From: Microbispora rosea subsp. aerata
GTDB taxonomy: Bacteria > Actinomycetota > Actinomycetes > Streptosporangiales > Streptosporangiaceae
Direction of reading: 5' to 3'
Assembly (NCBI RefSeq): GCF_014647835.1
Contig: NZ_BMPY01000004.1
Span: 92,234-156,233 of the forward strand
DNA length: 64,000 nt
Below are positions 42,323 through 49,946 of the stretch, one piece after another; position 1 is the first letter of the stretch; every line of letters begins with the position of its first letter. Below the pieces are notes generated by a model. That model was not told the DNA's origin. It worked only from the letters and a program-made list of their open reading frames with translations, and did no database searches. A program made the translations under genes and the position numbers.

Positions 42323-44611
42323 TCACCCATTCCCCGCCTGGCCGCGCAGGTCACTCAGACGCTCTAGTACCGAGTGAACGTCGATGGGGCCCCAGAAGTG
42401 CCCTGCTGTCTGTTTACCCAAGAGGCTGGACAGCGCGATCGCCGCCGTCAGCACCGCGACGGCGCCGATCCCCCAGGCCAGGCTCCGCGCCGCCCCCTCG
42501 CCCGGCACCAGCGAGGCCAGCGTCCGCCGCATCTGCCTGCCCGGGCCCACCACCCCCGGCCCCGCGCAGATCGTCCACAGCGCCGTCGCGGCCCCCCAGC
42601 TCAGCGCCGCGAGCCGGAGCGCGGGCGTGTCGCCGATGAGCACGGTGAGCAGCAGCGTCACCGGCAGCCCCAGGACCAGCGCGTACGGCACGAGGGCGAG
42701 CGTGACGCCGATCGACTTGACCAGCTCGGCCGGGCGGCTGAGCACGCGCAGCACGTCGGCCGCCGCGGCGCCCGCCGGACGCCGGGAGTTGAAGTGCGGC
42801 TGGGCCAGGTCGGCGGCCCGCAGCAGCACCACGGCCGGCACGGCCACCAGGCACACCAGCAGCGGCGCCACCACGGCGAGGGACGTCATCACGACGAGCA
42901 GCAGCGCGCTCGCCACACCGTACGCCTTGGAGCGCTGCAGCGCCCCGGGCGGGATCGCCACGGGCGGCGGCACCCGCACGGTCGGCATGAACGGCGCGGG
43001 GTTCGGCTGGTGGACGTGCGGGGTCCGCTCGTAGATCTCGGGCGCGTGGCCGAAGAGCGCCTGGTCGCGCGCCGCCGCGTCCGCGGGCTGAGGCCCGGGC
43101 TGGGGCGAGCCGAGCGGAGCCGCCGCGCCGCGCGGTCCCGGAACGTCGCCGGTGACGGCCTGGCGCAGCTCCTCCGAGGTCACCCGCCGGGTGGGGATGT
43201 CGCCCTCCGGGCGCAGCATCGGCGTGGGCCACTCGTCCCCCTGGCCGCGGGAAGGCGCCTGCGCCCCGGCGGGCGCGGCGGCCCCGTGGAACGCCGACGG
43301 CCCGGCCGGTCCCGTCTGCGGGGTGCGCGGCGGAGCCATCCGGGTCGGGATGTCGCCCTCCGGCGGGGTCGCCCCGGCGTTCGGCGGGGCCGACTGCCCG
43401 AGGCCCGCCCTGCGCAGGTCGTCCCCGGTGACCCGTACGGTCGGGAAGGGGTCGCCGCCCTGGCCCGCCGCGGGCGTCTCGCGCAGCAGCGAGACGAACT
43501 CCTCGGGCCGGCCGCCCTGGTGGGCCGGCGCGACCGGCGGCGTCGCCACGGGCGTGACCGGCGGGGTGACCGGCGGCGCCGGCGACCCGGCGGTCGGCGG
43601 CACGCCGGGGATCGGACCGCCCGTGCCGGTTGAGCCCGGTGTGCCGTGTGCGCCGGTGCCGGGTGGGCTCATGCCGGGGCCGCGCTGCCCGGTCACCGGC
43701 GCCGCGCCCGTGTGCGGCACACCGGGGCGGCCGAAGTCGGCCGGGGCGTGCCGTCCGCCGGTGTCGTCGACGTTGGGCACCGTGGTGATCTCGTCGGGCA
43801 CGCGCGGCCTGCCGCCCGGCTGGGGCATGAGCCGCGAGAGCTGCCGTACGAGCTCGGCCGCGGTCGGCCGGCTGGCCGGGTCGCGGTTGAACGCGGCGCG
43901 CAAGATCGGCTGGATGGGCGCGGGGGCGGCCTCGACGTTGGCCCGGCCGGAGGTGATGTTGTAGAAGATCATCTCCAGCGTGCCCTTGCCGAACGGCGGC
44001 TGGCCGGTGGCGGCGTACAGCACGGTGCCGGCCCAGGCGTGCACGTCCACCTGCGGCCCGGCCTCGTGGCCCTCGATGATCTCCGGGGCGAGGTAGCCGG
44101 GCGTGCCGATGAACATGCCGGTCTGGGTGAGGCGGGTGGCGTCGACCGCCTGGGCGATGCCGAAGTCGATCAGCACCGGCTGGCCGTCCAGCATCAGCAC
44201 GTTGCCCGGCTTCAGGTCGCGGTGGATGACCCCGGCGGCGTGCACGGCGGCGAGCGCCTGGGCCACGCCGACGGCCACCTTGAGCAGGGCGTCGAGCGGC
44301 AGCGGCCCGTCGTTCTTGACGACCTCGTCGAGCGGCCGTCCCGGCACGTAGCGGGTGACGATGTACGGCCTGCGGCCGGTGACGTCGGCGTCGACGACCT
44401 CGGCGATGTTCGGCCCGCGCACCCGCCGCATGGTCTCGACCTCGCGCGACAGGCGCCTGCGCGCGACGTCGTCGCCCGCCACCTCCGAGCGCAAGACCTT
44501 GACGGCCACCTGTCTGCCCTGCGGGTCGAGGGCGAGGTGGACCACGCCCATGCCGCCCTCACCGAGCCGCCTCAGCAGCCGGTACGGGCCCAGTCGGTCG
44601 TCCTGATTCAT
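42323..44611 (-). CDS. Membrane-bound Ser/Thr protein kinase (third of three in tandem, first transcribed)
   Basis: 762 residues. The kinase domain (about 1-260) has LGEGGMGVVHLA, HRDLKPGNVLM, LIDFGIA and APEIIEG; note PGN where the others have PAN. It is followed by a very long Pro/Gly/Thr-rich linker (about 275-560) in which the pattern EGDIPTR recurs twice with IPTRM and IPTRR, possible phosphorylation or FHA-docking sites. The C-terminal 200 residues hold about five transmembrane helices. It is the first gene of the kinase cluster and ends within the start region of the second. The recurrent DIPTR Thr sites are my inference of function only. Confidence 0.92.
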   Translation of the reverse strand: MNQDDRLGPYRLLRRLGEGGMGVVHLALDPQGRQVAVKVLRSEVAGDDVARRRLSREVETMRRVRGPNIAEVVDADVTGRRPYIVTRYVPGRPLDEVVKNDGPLPLDALLKVAVGVAQALAAVHAAGVIHRDLKPGNVLMLDGQPVLIDFGIAQAVDATRLTQTGMFIGTPGYLAPEIIEGHEAGPQVDVHAWAGTVLYAATGQPPFGKGTLEMIFYNITSGRANVEAAPAPIQPILRAAFNRDPASRPTAAELVRQLSRLMPQPGGRPRVPDEITTVPNVDDTGGRHAPADFGRPGVPHTGAAPVTGQRGPGMSPPGTGAHGTPGSTGTGGPIPGVPPTAGSPAPPVTPPVTPVATPPVAPAHQGGRPEEFVSLLRETPAAGQGGDPFPTVRVTGDDLRRAGLGQSAPPNAGATPPEGDIPTRMAPPRTPQTGPAGPSAFHGAAAPAGAQAPSRGQGDEWPTPMLRPEGDIPTRRVTSEELRQAVTGDVPGPRGAAAPLGSPQPGPQPADAAARDQALFGHAPEIYERTPHVHQPNPAPFMPTVRVPPPVAIPPGALQRSKAYGVASALLLVVMTSLAVVAPLLVCLVAVPAVVLLRAADLAQPHFNSRRPAGAAAADVLRVLSRPAELVKSIGVTLALVPYALVLGLPVTLLLTVLIGDTPALRLAALSWGAATALWTICAGPGVVGPGRQMRRTLASLVPGEGAARSLAWGIGAVAVLTAAIALSSLLGKQTAGHFWGPIDVHSVLERLSDLRGQAGNG

Positions 44612-44717
44612 CGCCTAAGCACCATACCGACTAAAAGAACGCCCATGAGTGAACCATCGCGCCACATCTCCGCTCCAAACAACGGACGAAAGGCGCAAAC
44701 AGGTTCCAGGCAACCGG

Positions 44718-45233
44718 TCAAACGGTGAGCGCGAGGACCTCCCCCCGGGTCGCCGCGACCAGCGCCTCGCCGCTAAGCGCCAGCTTGGAGCGGCGCACGC
44801 CGCTGCCGATCACGACGAAGGGCCGCCGGGTCACGTTTTCGTCAACGAGCACCGGCCAGCCCTCGGGCAGCCCGATCGGAGTGATGCCGCCGTACTCCAT
44901 CCCGGTCAGCTCGACGGCCTCCGCCTGCGGGGCGAACGACACCTTCCGCGCGTCCAGGTGGCGGCGCACCACCCCGTTGATGTCGGCCCTGGCGTTGGCG
45001 AGCACCATGACGGCGGCGTAGCGCGTCTCCCCGCCCCGCTTGGCGGCGACGATGACGCAGTTGGCCGAGTCCTCCGGCGCCACGCCGTACCGCTCGCAGA
45101 ACGCGGCGGTGTCGGACAGCGCGGGGTCGATCTCGGCGACCTCCACCGTGACGTCGAGCGAGACGACGGCCTTGGCGACGGGATCGGCGAGCAGGTCCGG
45201 CCGGTCGGACGCGGGAACCCATTCGAGCGGCAT
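44718..45233 (-). CDS. YbaK/EbsC-domain aminoacyl-tRNA deacylase
   Basis: 171 residues, all one YbaK domain. Members remove wrongly attached amino acids from tRNA in trans, for example Cys or Ala from tRNA(Pro). The conserved Lys is in VIVAAKRGGE, and ITPIGLP and DENVTRRPFVVIGSG are the usual late motifs. The exact specificity (YbaK, ProXp-ala or another) cannot be told from motifs. It lies between the kinase cluster and the M55 operon, all on the minus strand, but with 79 to 106 bases on each side, so it is probably a separate unit. Confidence 0.85.
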   Translation of the reverse strand: MPLEWVPASDRPDLLADPVAKAVVSLDVTVEVAEIDPALSDTAAFCERYGVAPEDSANCVIVAAKRGGETRYAAVMVLANARADINGVVRRHLDARKVSFAPQAEAVELTGMEYGGITPIGLPEGWPVLVDENVTRRPFVVIGSGVRRSKLALSGEALVAATRGEVLALTV

Positions 45234-45312
45234 TCAACCCTCCTTGACGGCGCGCTCGTGCGGTCGGGTGACCACCTTACGGCCCGGCCCGGGCGGCCCC
45301 CGCCCGCCGGCG

Positions 45313-46155
45313 TCAGCCGTACCGGCCGCTGCCGCAGGCCACCTGGCCGCCGATCATGGAGAAGATGCCGAACAACGCCATGATCTCGTGATAGTCGTCC
45401 GTGGTGAACTCGGTGTGCCGGGGCCCGGCGAGCCGTACGCCGGGGACGATCGCGCAGGCCGCCGCGATGGCGGTGGAGTTCCACTCCACGCCCAGCGTGT
45501 ACGGCGGCTCGACCACGTACGGCCGGAAGTCGGAAAGCCTGCCCAGGGCACGGGCCGCGGCCTCGCGGATGCGCCGCCACGCGACGGCGGGGGGCAGCAG
45601 CTCGGCGGAGAACCTGTCGATGCCCTTCTTCACGGCGACCGTCTCGACGTCGCCGAGCAGCTCCCCGGCCTCCTCGCACACCGCCTCGTCGCCGGTGACG
45701 AGCGCGACCGGCACGCCCAGCGAGCCCGCGAACCCCGCCACGAGCCGGGTCTCGCCGCAGATCTCGCCGTTCAGGTAGACGTTCTGGATCTCCTTGCCCA
45801 TCCACGTGTGGTTGAGCACGCCGTGCGGCACGCCCGCGCGGGCGTGGTAGCCGGCGAAGCAGGCGGCGTCCATGTCGGCCGACAGCCCCTGCCCCATGCG
45901 GTGCGGCTTGCCCGGGCCCCTGATCAGCGTGGCCCGCTCGTCCAGCAGGTCGATCCTGAGGTTCTTGGTGGAGCCGTGGGCGTCGTTCACCAGCACGGAC
46001 GCGGCCCCCGCGTCGAAGGCGCCCTGGATCACCGCGTTCGCGTCACCGGTCATCAGCTCGCAGCCGCGCTCGTATCCCCGGCCCCCGTGGTGCATCTCCT
46101 CGGGATCGGTGAGCCCGGTGACCCCCTCCATGTCCACCGACAAGTAGATCTTCAT
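45313..46155 (-). CDS. M55-family D-aminopeptidase (DppA-like)
   Basis: 280 residues. The ATG at 46155 overlaps the stop of the upstream gene by 4 bp (ATGA). The zinc ligands of DppA are visible: Asp8 and Glu10 in SVDMEGVTG, His in NDAHGS and His in AGYHARAG, followed by NHTWMGKE. DppA from Bacillus forms a decameric ring that cuts D-amino-acid peptides such as D-Ala-D-Ala. A role in D-peptide or peptidoglycan turnover is by analogy. Close coupling to a PP-loop ATP pyrophosphatase and a coiled-coil protein is not a pattern I know for M55 and may point to a different substrate. Confidence 0.88.
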   Translation of the reverse strand: MKIYLSVDMEGVTGLTDPEEMHHGGRGYERGCELMTGDANAVIQGAFDAGAASVLVNDAHGSTKNLRIDLLDERATLIRGPGKPHRMGQGLSADMDAACFAGYHARAGVPHGVLNHTWMGKEIQNVYLNGEICGETRLVAGFAGSLGVPVALVTGDEAVCEEAGELLGDVETVAVKKGIDRFSAELLPPAVAWRRIREAAARALGRLSDFRPYVVEPPYTLGVEWNSTAIAAACAIVPGVRLAGPRHTEFTTDDYHEIMALFGIFSMIGGQVACGSGRYG

Positions 46156-47378
46156 ACCGCCGCCCATGTCTCCACCTGGCGCTGCTCCTGCGCGCTCATC
46201 ATCCCGACGTGCTCCCGCATGTACGCGCCGACACGCTCACGCCAGGGCTCCGGCGTCTCGTCGATCGCGGGCGGATAGCAGCGGTCCATCCAGCGGGTCG
46301 ACTCCACCGTGGCCCCCAGGTGCCCGGCCGCCGTGGCGAAGGGCGTGGCCTCGATCCCCGGCACGCGCGCGCAGCCGTACTCGATCGTCTCCTGGCCAGA
46401 GTACGGCGGCGGCTGCTGCCAGGGGCGCGCGGGGACCGAGTCGGCGGTGAGCGGCGTCCTCAGCGGCCGGCCCTCCACGGCGGCCAGGATCAGCTCCTTG
46501 CGCAGGCACTTGCCGCACTTTTGGCACGGCCCCGACAGGTCGCCCCGCAGGCACCAGCGGACCAGCCGCGCGAGGTCGGAGCCGAGCGCCAGGCGCATGG
46601 TCACCGGCTCGCTCACCCCTCCGACCGGGAGCACCAGGGGGACGCCCGCGGCGGCGTACAACCGGCCCCACTTCCCGTCCGCCGCCCACATGGGGTTGTC
46701 CGGCGTGTACCGGTTGACGTACCGGTCGCTGCCGAGCCACCGCGACCCGATCTCGTATCCCAGCGCGATCCCGCCGAGGTCGAGGTCGTCGGCGAGCAGC
46801 AGCGCGCCCGCCGTCACCGCGTGGTGCTCGGGAAACCCGGGCCGGGGGCGGCTCAGCACGAACTCCAGATCCGACTGCGCGATGTGAAGCTCCCGGTCGG
46901 TCTGCCGGGCGAGGTCGGCCAGCACGTCCGAGCGGTAGTGCGTCCACCGGTTCGGCACCCGGGGATGGCTCACCCGCTGGAAGTGCACGAACGGCGCCTC
47001 GGGGAACATCGCGGCCACCGCCGTCGAGTCCGCGCCGCCGCTGTAGGAGATCGCCAGCCTGGTGCCGGTGCGCGGATCGGCCCCGACCGGACCGGCGTCC
47101 ACCCCCCACCCCGTACGCAACGCCTCGGCGAGCCCGGGGGAGATCGGCCGGTCGAAGGTCACCCGCCGCCTGGTCCACGGCGCGGCGACCGTCCACGCGG
47201 CGACCGCGAGCAGGTCGGGATGGGGTGATGCGGCGGCGTCCCCGGTCCGCACGTGGCAGGAGTTGGTCCGCAGCTCGATCGGGTGCCCGTCGGTGCACGC
47301 CCCCGTCGTCTCGTCCTCCGCGTCGAGCAGGAAGACCAGCCGCCAGACGCCCGCGTCACGCGTCCAGCGCACCCGCAC
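46152..47378 (-). CDS. PP-loop ATP pyrophosphatase-like protein (DUF6395-like)
   Basis: 408 residues. The motif ISYSGGADSTAVAAM (near residue 110) is a PP-loop that binds ATP and forms adenylated intermediates in enzymes such as NAD, GMP and asparagine synthetases and tRNA thiolases. A Cys cluster, GPCQKCGKCLRKEL (near 290), could bind zinc or a metal cluster, or carry sulfur. The N-terminal 90 residues and C-terminal 100 are not recognised. There is no tRNA-binding domain that I can see. The gene lies between the coiled-coil protein (6 bases upstream) and the M55 peptidase (4-bp overlap), so all three are probably translated together. Substrate unknown. Confidence 0.75.
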   Translation of the reverse strand: MRVRWTRDAGVWRLVFLLDAEDETTGACTDGHPIELRTNSCHVRTGDAAASPHPDLLAVAAWTVAAPWTRRRVTFDRPISPGLAEALRTGWGVDAGPVGADPRTGTRLAISYSGGADSTAVAAMFPEAPFVHFQRVSHPRVPNRWTHYRSDVLADLARQTDRELHIAQSDLEFVLSRPRPGFPEHHAVTAGALLLADDLDLGGIALGYEIGSRWLGSDRYVNRYTPDNPMWAADGKWGRLYAAAGVPLVLPVGGVSEPVTMRLALGSDLARLVRWCLRGDLSGPCQKCGKCLRKELILAAVEGRPLRTPLTADSVPARPWQQPPPYSGQETIEYGCARVPGIEATPFATAAGHLGATVESTRWMDRCYPPAIDETPEPWRERVGAYMREHVGMMSAQEQRQVETWAAV

Positions 47379-47384
47379 GACCGC

Positions 47385-47774
47385 TCACCTCGCCCGTGTC
47401 GGCGCGCCCATCCGCGCCGACAGGTCGTCGATCGCCTGCCAGATGCGCATCTCGTTCTGCAGCAGCGTGTCCACCGCCTCGGCGGTCTCGGTCGCCAGCC
47501 GGTACGCCTCGGCCGCCTTGGGGTCGGCCGTCACCCTGGGCTCCGGGGTCGCCTTGACGGGGGCCCCGCCCGTGCGGCGCAGCCGGTCGACCTCGTTACG
47601 CAGTGCCACGACCTCCCGGCGGAGCATCTGGACCTCCCACAGGGCGTCCTTGAGGTCTCGCCGGTGGTCGGATTTGGTGATGTACCGAGAGTCGAGCCGG
47701 GACAGCAGCGCCCGGCGCAGCCGTGACAGGCCCAGCACTCGCAACCGCATCATGAGCCGCCACGATAGCGGCAT
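47385..47774 (-). CDS. Small coiled-coil protein of unknown function
   Basis: 129 residues from the ATG at 47774 (MPLSWRLMMRLRVLGLSRL), after a weak AAGGA. A basic, hydrophobic N-terminus (residues 1-30) could touch the membrane. A heptad-like stretch follows (about 33-65, DALWEVQMLRREVVALRNEV), then a Pro-rich joint and a second helix (about 90-125). This layout resembles small scaffold proteins of cell-surface polymer clusters (DUF6752-like), though I cannot confirm it. It is the first gene of the coiled-coil / PP-loop / M55 operon. The frame is open to 47921 but lacks a better start. Confidence 0.6.
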   Translation of the reverse strand: MPLSWRLMMRLRVLGLSRLRRALLSRLDSRYITKSDHRRDLKDALWEVQMLRREVVALRNEVDRLRRTGGAPVKATPEPRVTADPKAAEAYRLATETAEAVDTLLQNEMRIWQAIDDLSARMGAPTRAR

Positions 47775-47963
47775 ATTGGACCGATCCTTGACGCAAAGTG
47801 TGAACTTGCTCAAAGTCACCTGAGAGCGCGAGAAGCGCGGCCACGTCGGGGTCGAGAAGCGCCGCGAGGCGGGGAACGAGCGAGCGCGCCGACGAAAGCC
47901 CCGCAAGCGAAAAACGCGCACCTGATCGCGCGCCTCCGGCGTTGCCGATTACCCGAGCGCCCC

Positions 47964-47992
47964 GGCCCGCCGCGCCCGGGGCGCGGCGGGCC
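47964..47992 (-). terminator. Hairpin terminator after the enoyl-CoA hydratase gene
   Basis: GGCCCGCCGCGCC (47964-47976) and GGCGCGGCGGGCC (47980-47992) form a 13-bp stem with a 3-base loop, 39 bases past the stop codon on the minus strand. Confidence 0.65.
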
Positions 47993-48031
47993 ACGTCACC
48001 GGCCGGTGATCTTCGGGCGGCGGTTGCCGAA

Positions 48032-48805
48032 TTACTTGCCGGTGAACTTGGGGCGGCGCTTCTCGGCGAAGGCGGTCATGCCCTCCCGCGCGTCCTGGGT
48101 GGCGAACAGGCCGGAGAACTGGAGCCGTTCGATCTCCAGGCCGGTGTCGAGGTCGGTCTCGAGGCCGTGGTCGATCGCGAGCTTGGCCGCCCGGATCGCG
48201 GCGGCCGGTCCCTGGGCGAAGGTCGCGGCGAGTTCGAGGGCCGCCGTGTACACCTCGGCGTCGGGCACCACACGATCGACCAGTCCGATGGCGAGCGCCT
48301 CGGCGGCGTCCACGTGCCGCCCGGTGAAGATCAGGTCCTTGGCCCGCGCGGGCCCGATGAGCCGGGGCAGGCGCTGCGTTCCCCCGGCGCCGGGGATGAT
48401 CCCGAGGGTGATCTCCGGCTGGCCGAGTTTCGCGCTCTCCCCGGCCACCCGGAAGTCGGCGCACAGCGCGAGCTCGCAGCCGCCGCCCAGGGCGTACCCG
48501 GTGATCGCGGCGATCACCGGCTTGCCGATCCGCGCGACGGCGGTGAAGCAGTCCTGCAGGGTGCGCGAGTGCACGGCCATGTCCGCGTAGGACATGACGG
48601 CCATCTCCTTGATGTCGGCGCCGGCCGCGAACACGCGCTCGCCGCCGTAGACGATGACCGCGTGCGTGTTCGGATCGGCGTCCACGAGCCGCGCGGCCTC
48701 CGCGATCTCCTCCTGGACCTGCCGGTTCAGCGCGTTCATCTTCGGCCGGTCGAGCCGGATCGTGGCGATGTGCTCGGAGCTTTCCACCCTGACGAATTCA
48801 CCCAT
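48032..48805 (-). CDS. Enoyl-CoA hydratase (crotonase family)
   Basis: 257 residues. Both catalytic glutamates of true hydratases are present, in GGGCELAL and LGQPEITLG, with the oxyanion-hole segments FAAGADIKEM and IIPGAGGTQRLPR. It should add water to trans-2-enoyl-CoA in fatty-acid oxidation, in keeping with etfBA elsewhere in the window. It closely resembles the EchA8 type of mycobacteria. It starts 21 bases after the GT4 gene, so the two are probably co-transcribed, although no functional link is obvious. A hairpin follows. Confidence 0.93.
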   Translation of the reverse strand: MGEFVRVESSEHIATIRLDRPKMNALNRQVQEEIAEAARLVDADPNTHAVIVYGGERVFAAGADIKEMAVMSYADMAVHSRTLQDCFTAVARIGKPVIAAITGYALGGGCELALCADFRVAGESAKLGQPEITLGIIPGAGGTQRLPRLIGPARAKDLIFTGRHVDAAEALAIGLVDRVVPDAEVYTAALELAATFAQGPAAAIRAAKLAIDHGLETDLDTGLEIERLQFSGLFATQDAREGMTAFAEKRRPKFTGK

Positions 48806-48826
48806 GGCCCCACCATAGAGGGGTGA

Positions 48827-49885
48827 TCAGCGCCCGAGCGGGAGGGGCCGCCGGGGACGGGCCGGTGGCGCGGCCGTCACCTCCTGGTAGATCCGCTCGT
48901 ATCCCTCGACCATCACGGGCAGGTCGAAGTGCCGCACCACCCGGGCCCGCACCGCGTGCGGGTCGAGCGCGGAGACCGCCCCGATCGCGGCCGGAAGCCC
49001 GGCGGGCGTGTCGCGGACACAGCCGGTCACCCCGTCCACGACGATCTCGGGCACCGCGCCCCGCCGCAGCGCCACCACCGGCGTGCCGCAGGCCATCGCC
49101 TCGATCATGACCATGCCGAACGGCTCGTCCCACAGCAGCGGGAGCACCAGGCACCGGGCCCGGGAGAACAGCTCCTTCTTGAGCTCGCCGTCCGCCTCCC
49201 CCAGATATTCGACGTCGGGCCCGAGCAGCGGCTCCACCCGCTCGCGGAAGTAGGCCCGCTCCGCCCGCTCGGTCTGCCTGCCGACCAGCAGGATCCGGTG
49301 CCCCGCCGCCCGCGCCGCCTCGATCGCGAGATGCGCGCCCTTGTCCGGGCTGAGCCGCCCCAGCCACAGCACCCAGTCGTCCTTGCGGTCCCGGAACGGC
49401 CACGCCGTGACGTCCACCGCGTTGTGCACCCGCCCCACCCAGTTCAGGCCGGGCGCGTGGGCGCGCTGCGCCGAGGAGACGGCCACCAGGGACACGTCCG
49501 CGCCGAGGCTCCGGTAGTAGCCCCCCAGCTCCCCGCTCACGTCGTTGTGGCAGGTGACGACCGTGTGCGTGGGCCGCCCTGCGGCGGTGAGCGGCCCGGC
49601 CAGCGAATGGTCGTGGACGACGTCCACCTCCAGTCCCCGCAGGAGGCGGGCCGCCTCGGCCGCGTGCACGACCTCCGGGTACGACTCGCCGATCCGGTCC
49701 GAAGGCGGCTCGTCGTAGGTCCGCAGATCCACGCCGCGACCGGCCCCGATGACGGTGACCCGGTGCCCGCGCGCCCGGAGGCCGCCGACCAGACCTGCGG
49801 TCACCGCCTCGATGCCGCCGTACGTGCGAGGCGGGATGTCATACCACGGCGGGGCGACCATCCCGATGTGCAGGGCCTGTGCCAT
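48827..49885 (-). CDS. GT4-family glycosyltransferase
   Basis: 352 residues with a GT-B fold. The N-terminal half opens LHIGMVAPPWYDIPPRTYGGIE, read in parts: MVAPPWYDIPP then YGGIEAV, typical of UDP- or GDP-sugar transferases that act on glycans. VLWLGRLSPDKGAHLAIEAA begins the donor-binding domain, and LWDEPFGMVMIEAMACGTPV holds the E-x7-E motif. It is a retaining enzyme; the donor and acceptor are not evident. The gene lies 61 bases downstream of glgP on the same strand, so a part in alpha-glucan synthesis is possible, but its sequence is not GlgA- or GlgM-like enough for me to call it so. Confidence 0.85.
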   Translation of the reverse strand: MAQALHIGMVAPPWYDIPPRTYGGIEAVTAGLVGGLRARGHRVTVIGAGRGVDLRTYDEPPSDRIGESYPEVVHAAEAARLLRGLEVDVVHDHSLAGPLTAAGRPTHTVVTCHNDVSGELGGYYRSLGADVSLVAVSSAQRAHAPGLNWVGRVHNAVDVTAWPFRDRKDDWVLWLGRLSPDKGAHLAIEAARAAGHRILLVGRQTERAERAYFRERVEPLLGPDVEYLGEADGELKKELFSRARCLVLPLLWDEPFGMVMIEAMACGTPVVALRRGAVPEIVVDGVTGCVRDTPAGLPAAIGAVSALDPHAVRARVVRHFDLPVMVEGYERIYQEVTAAPPARPRRPLPLGR

Positions 49886-49946
49886 GGTGCTGGTCTACCC
49901 CTCTCACCCGCGGCGGAAGCGGACGAGAGGGGTGACCCCGGAAGGC

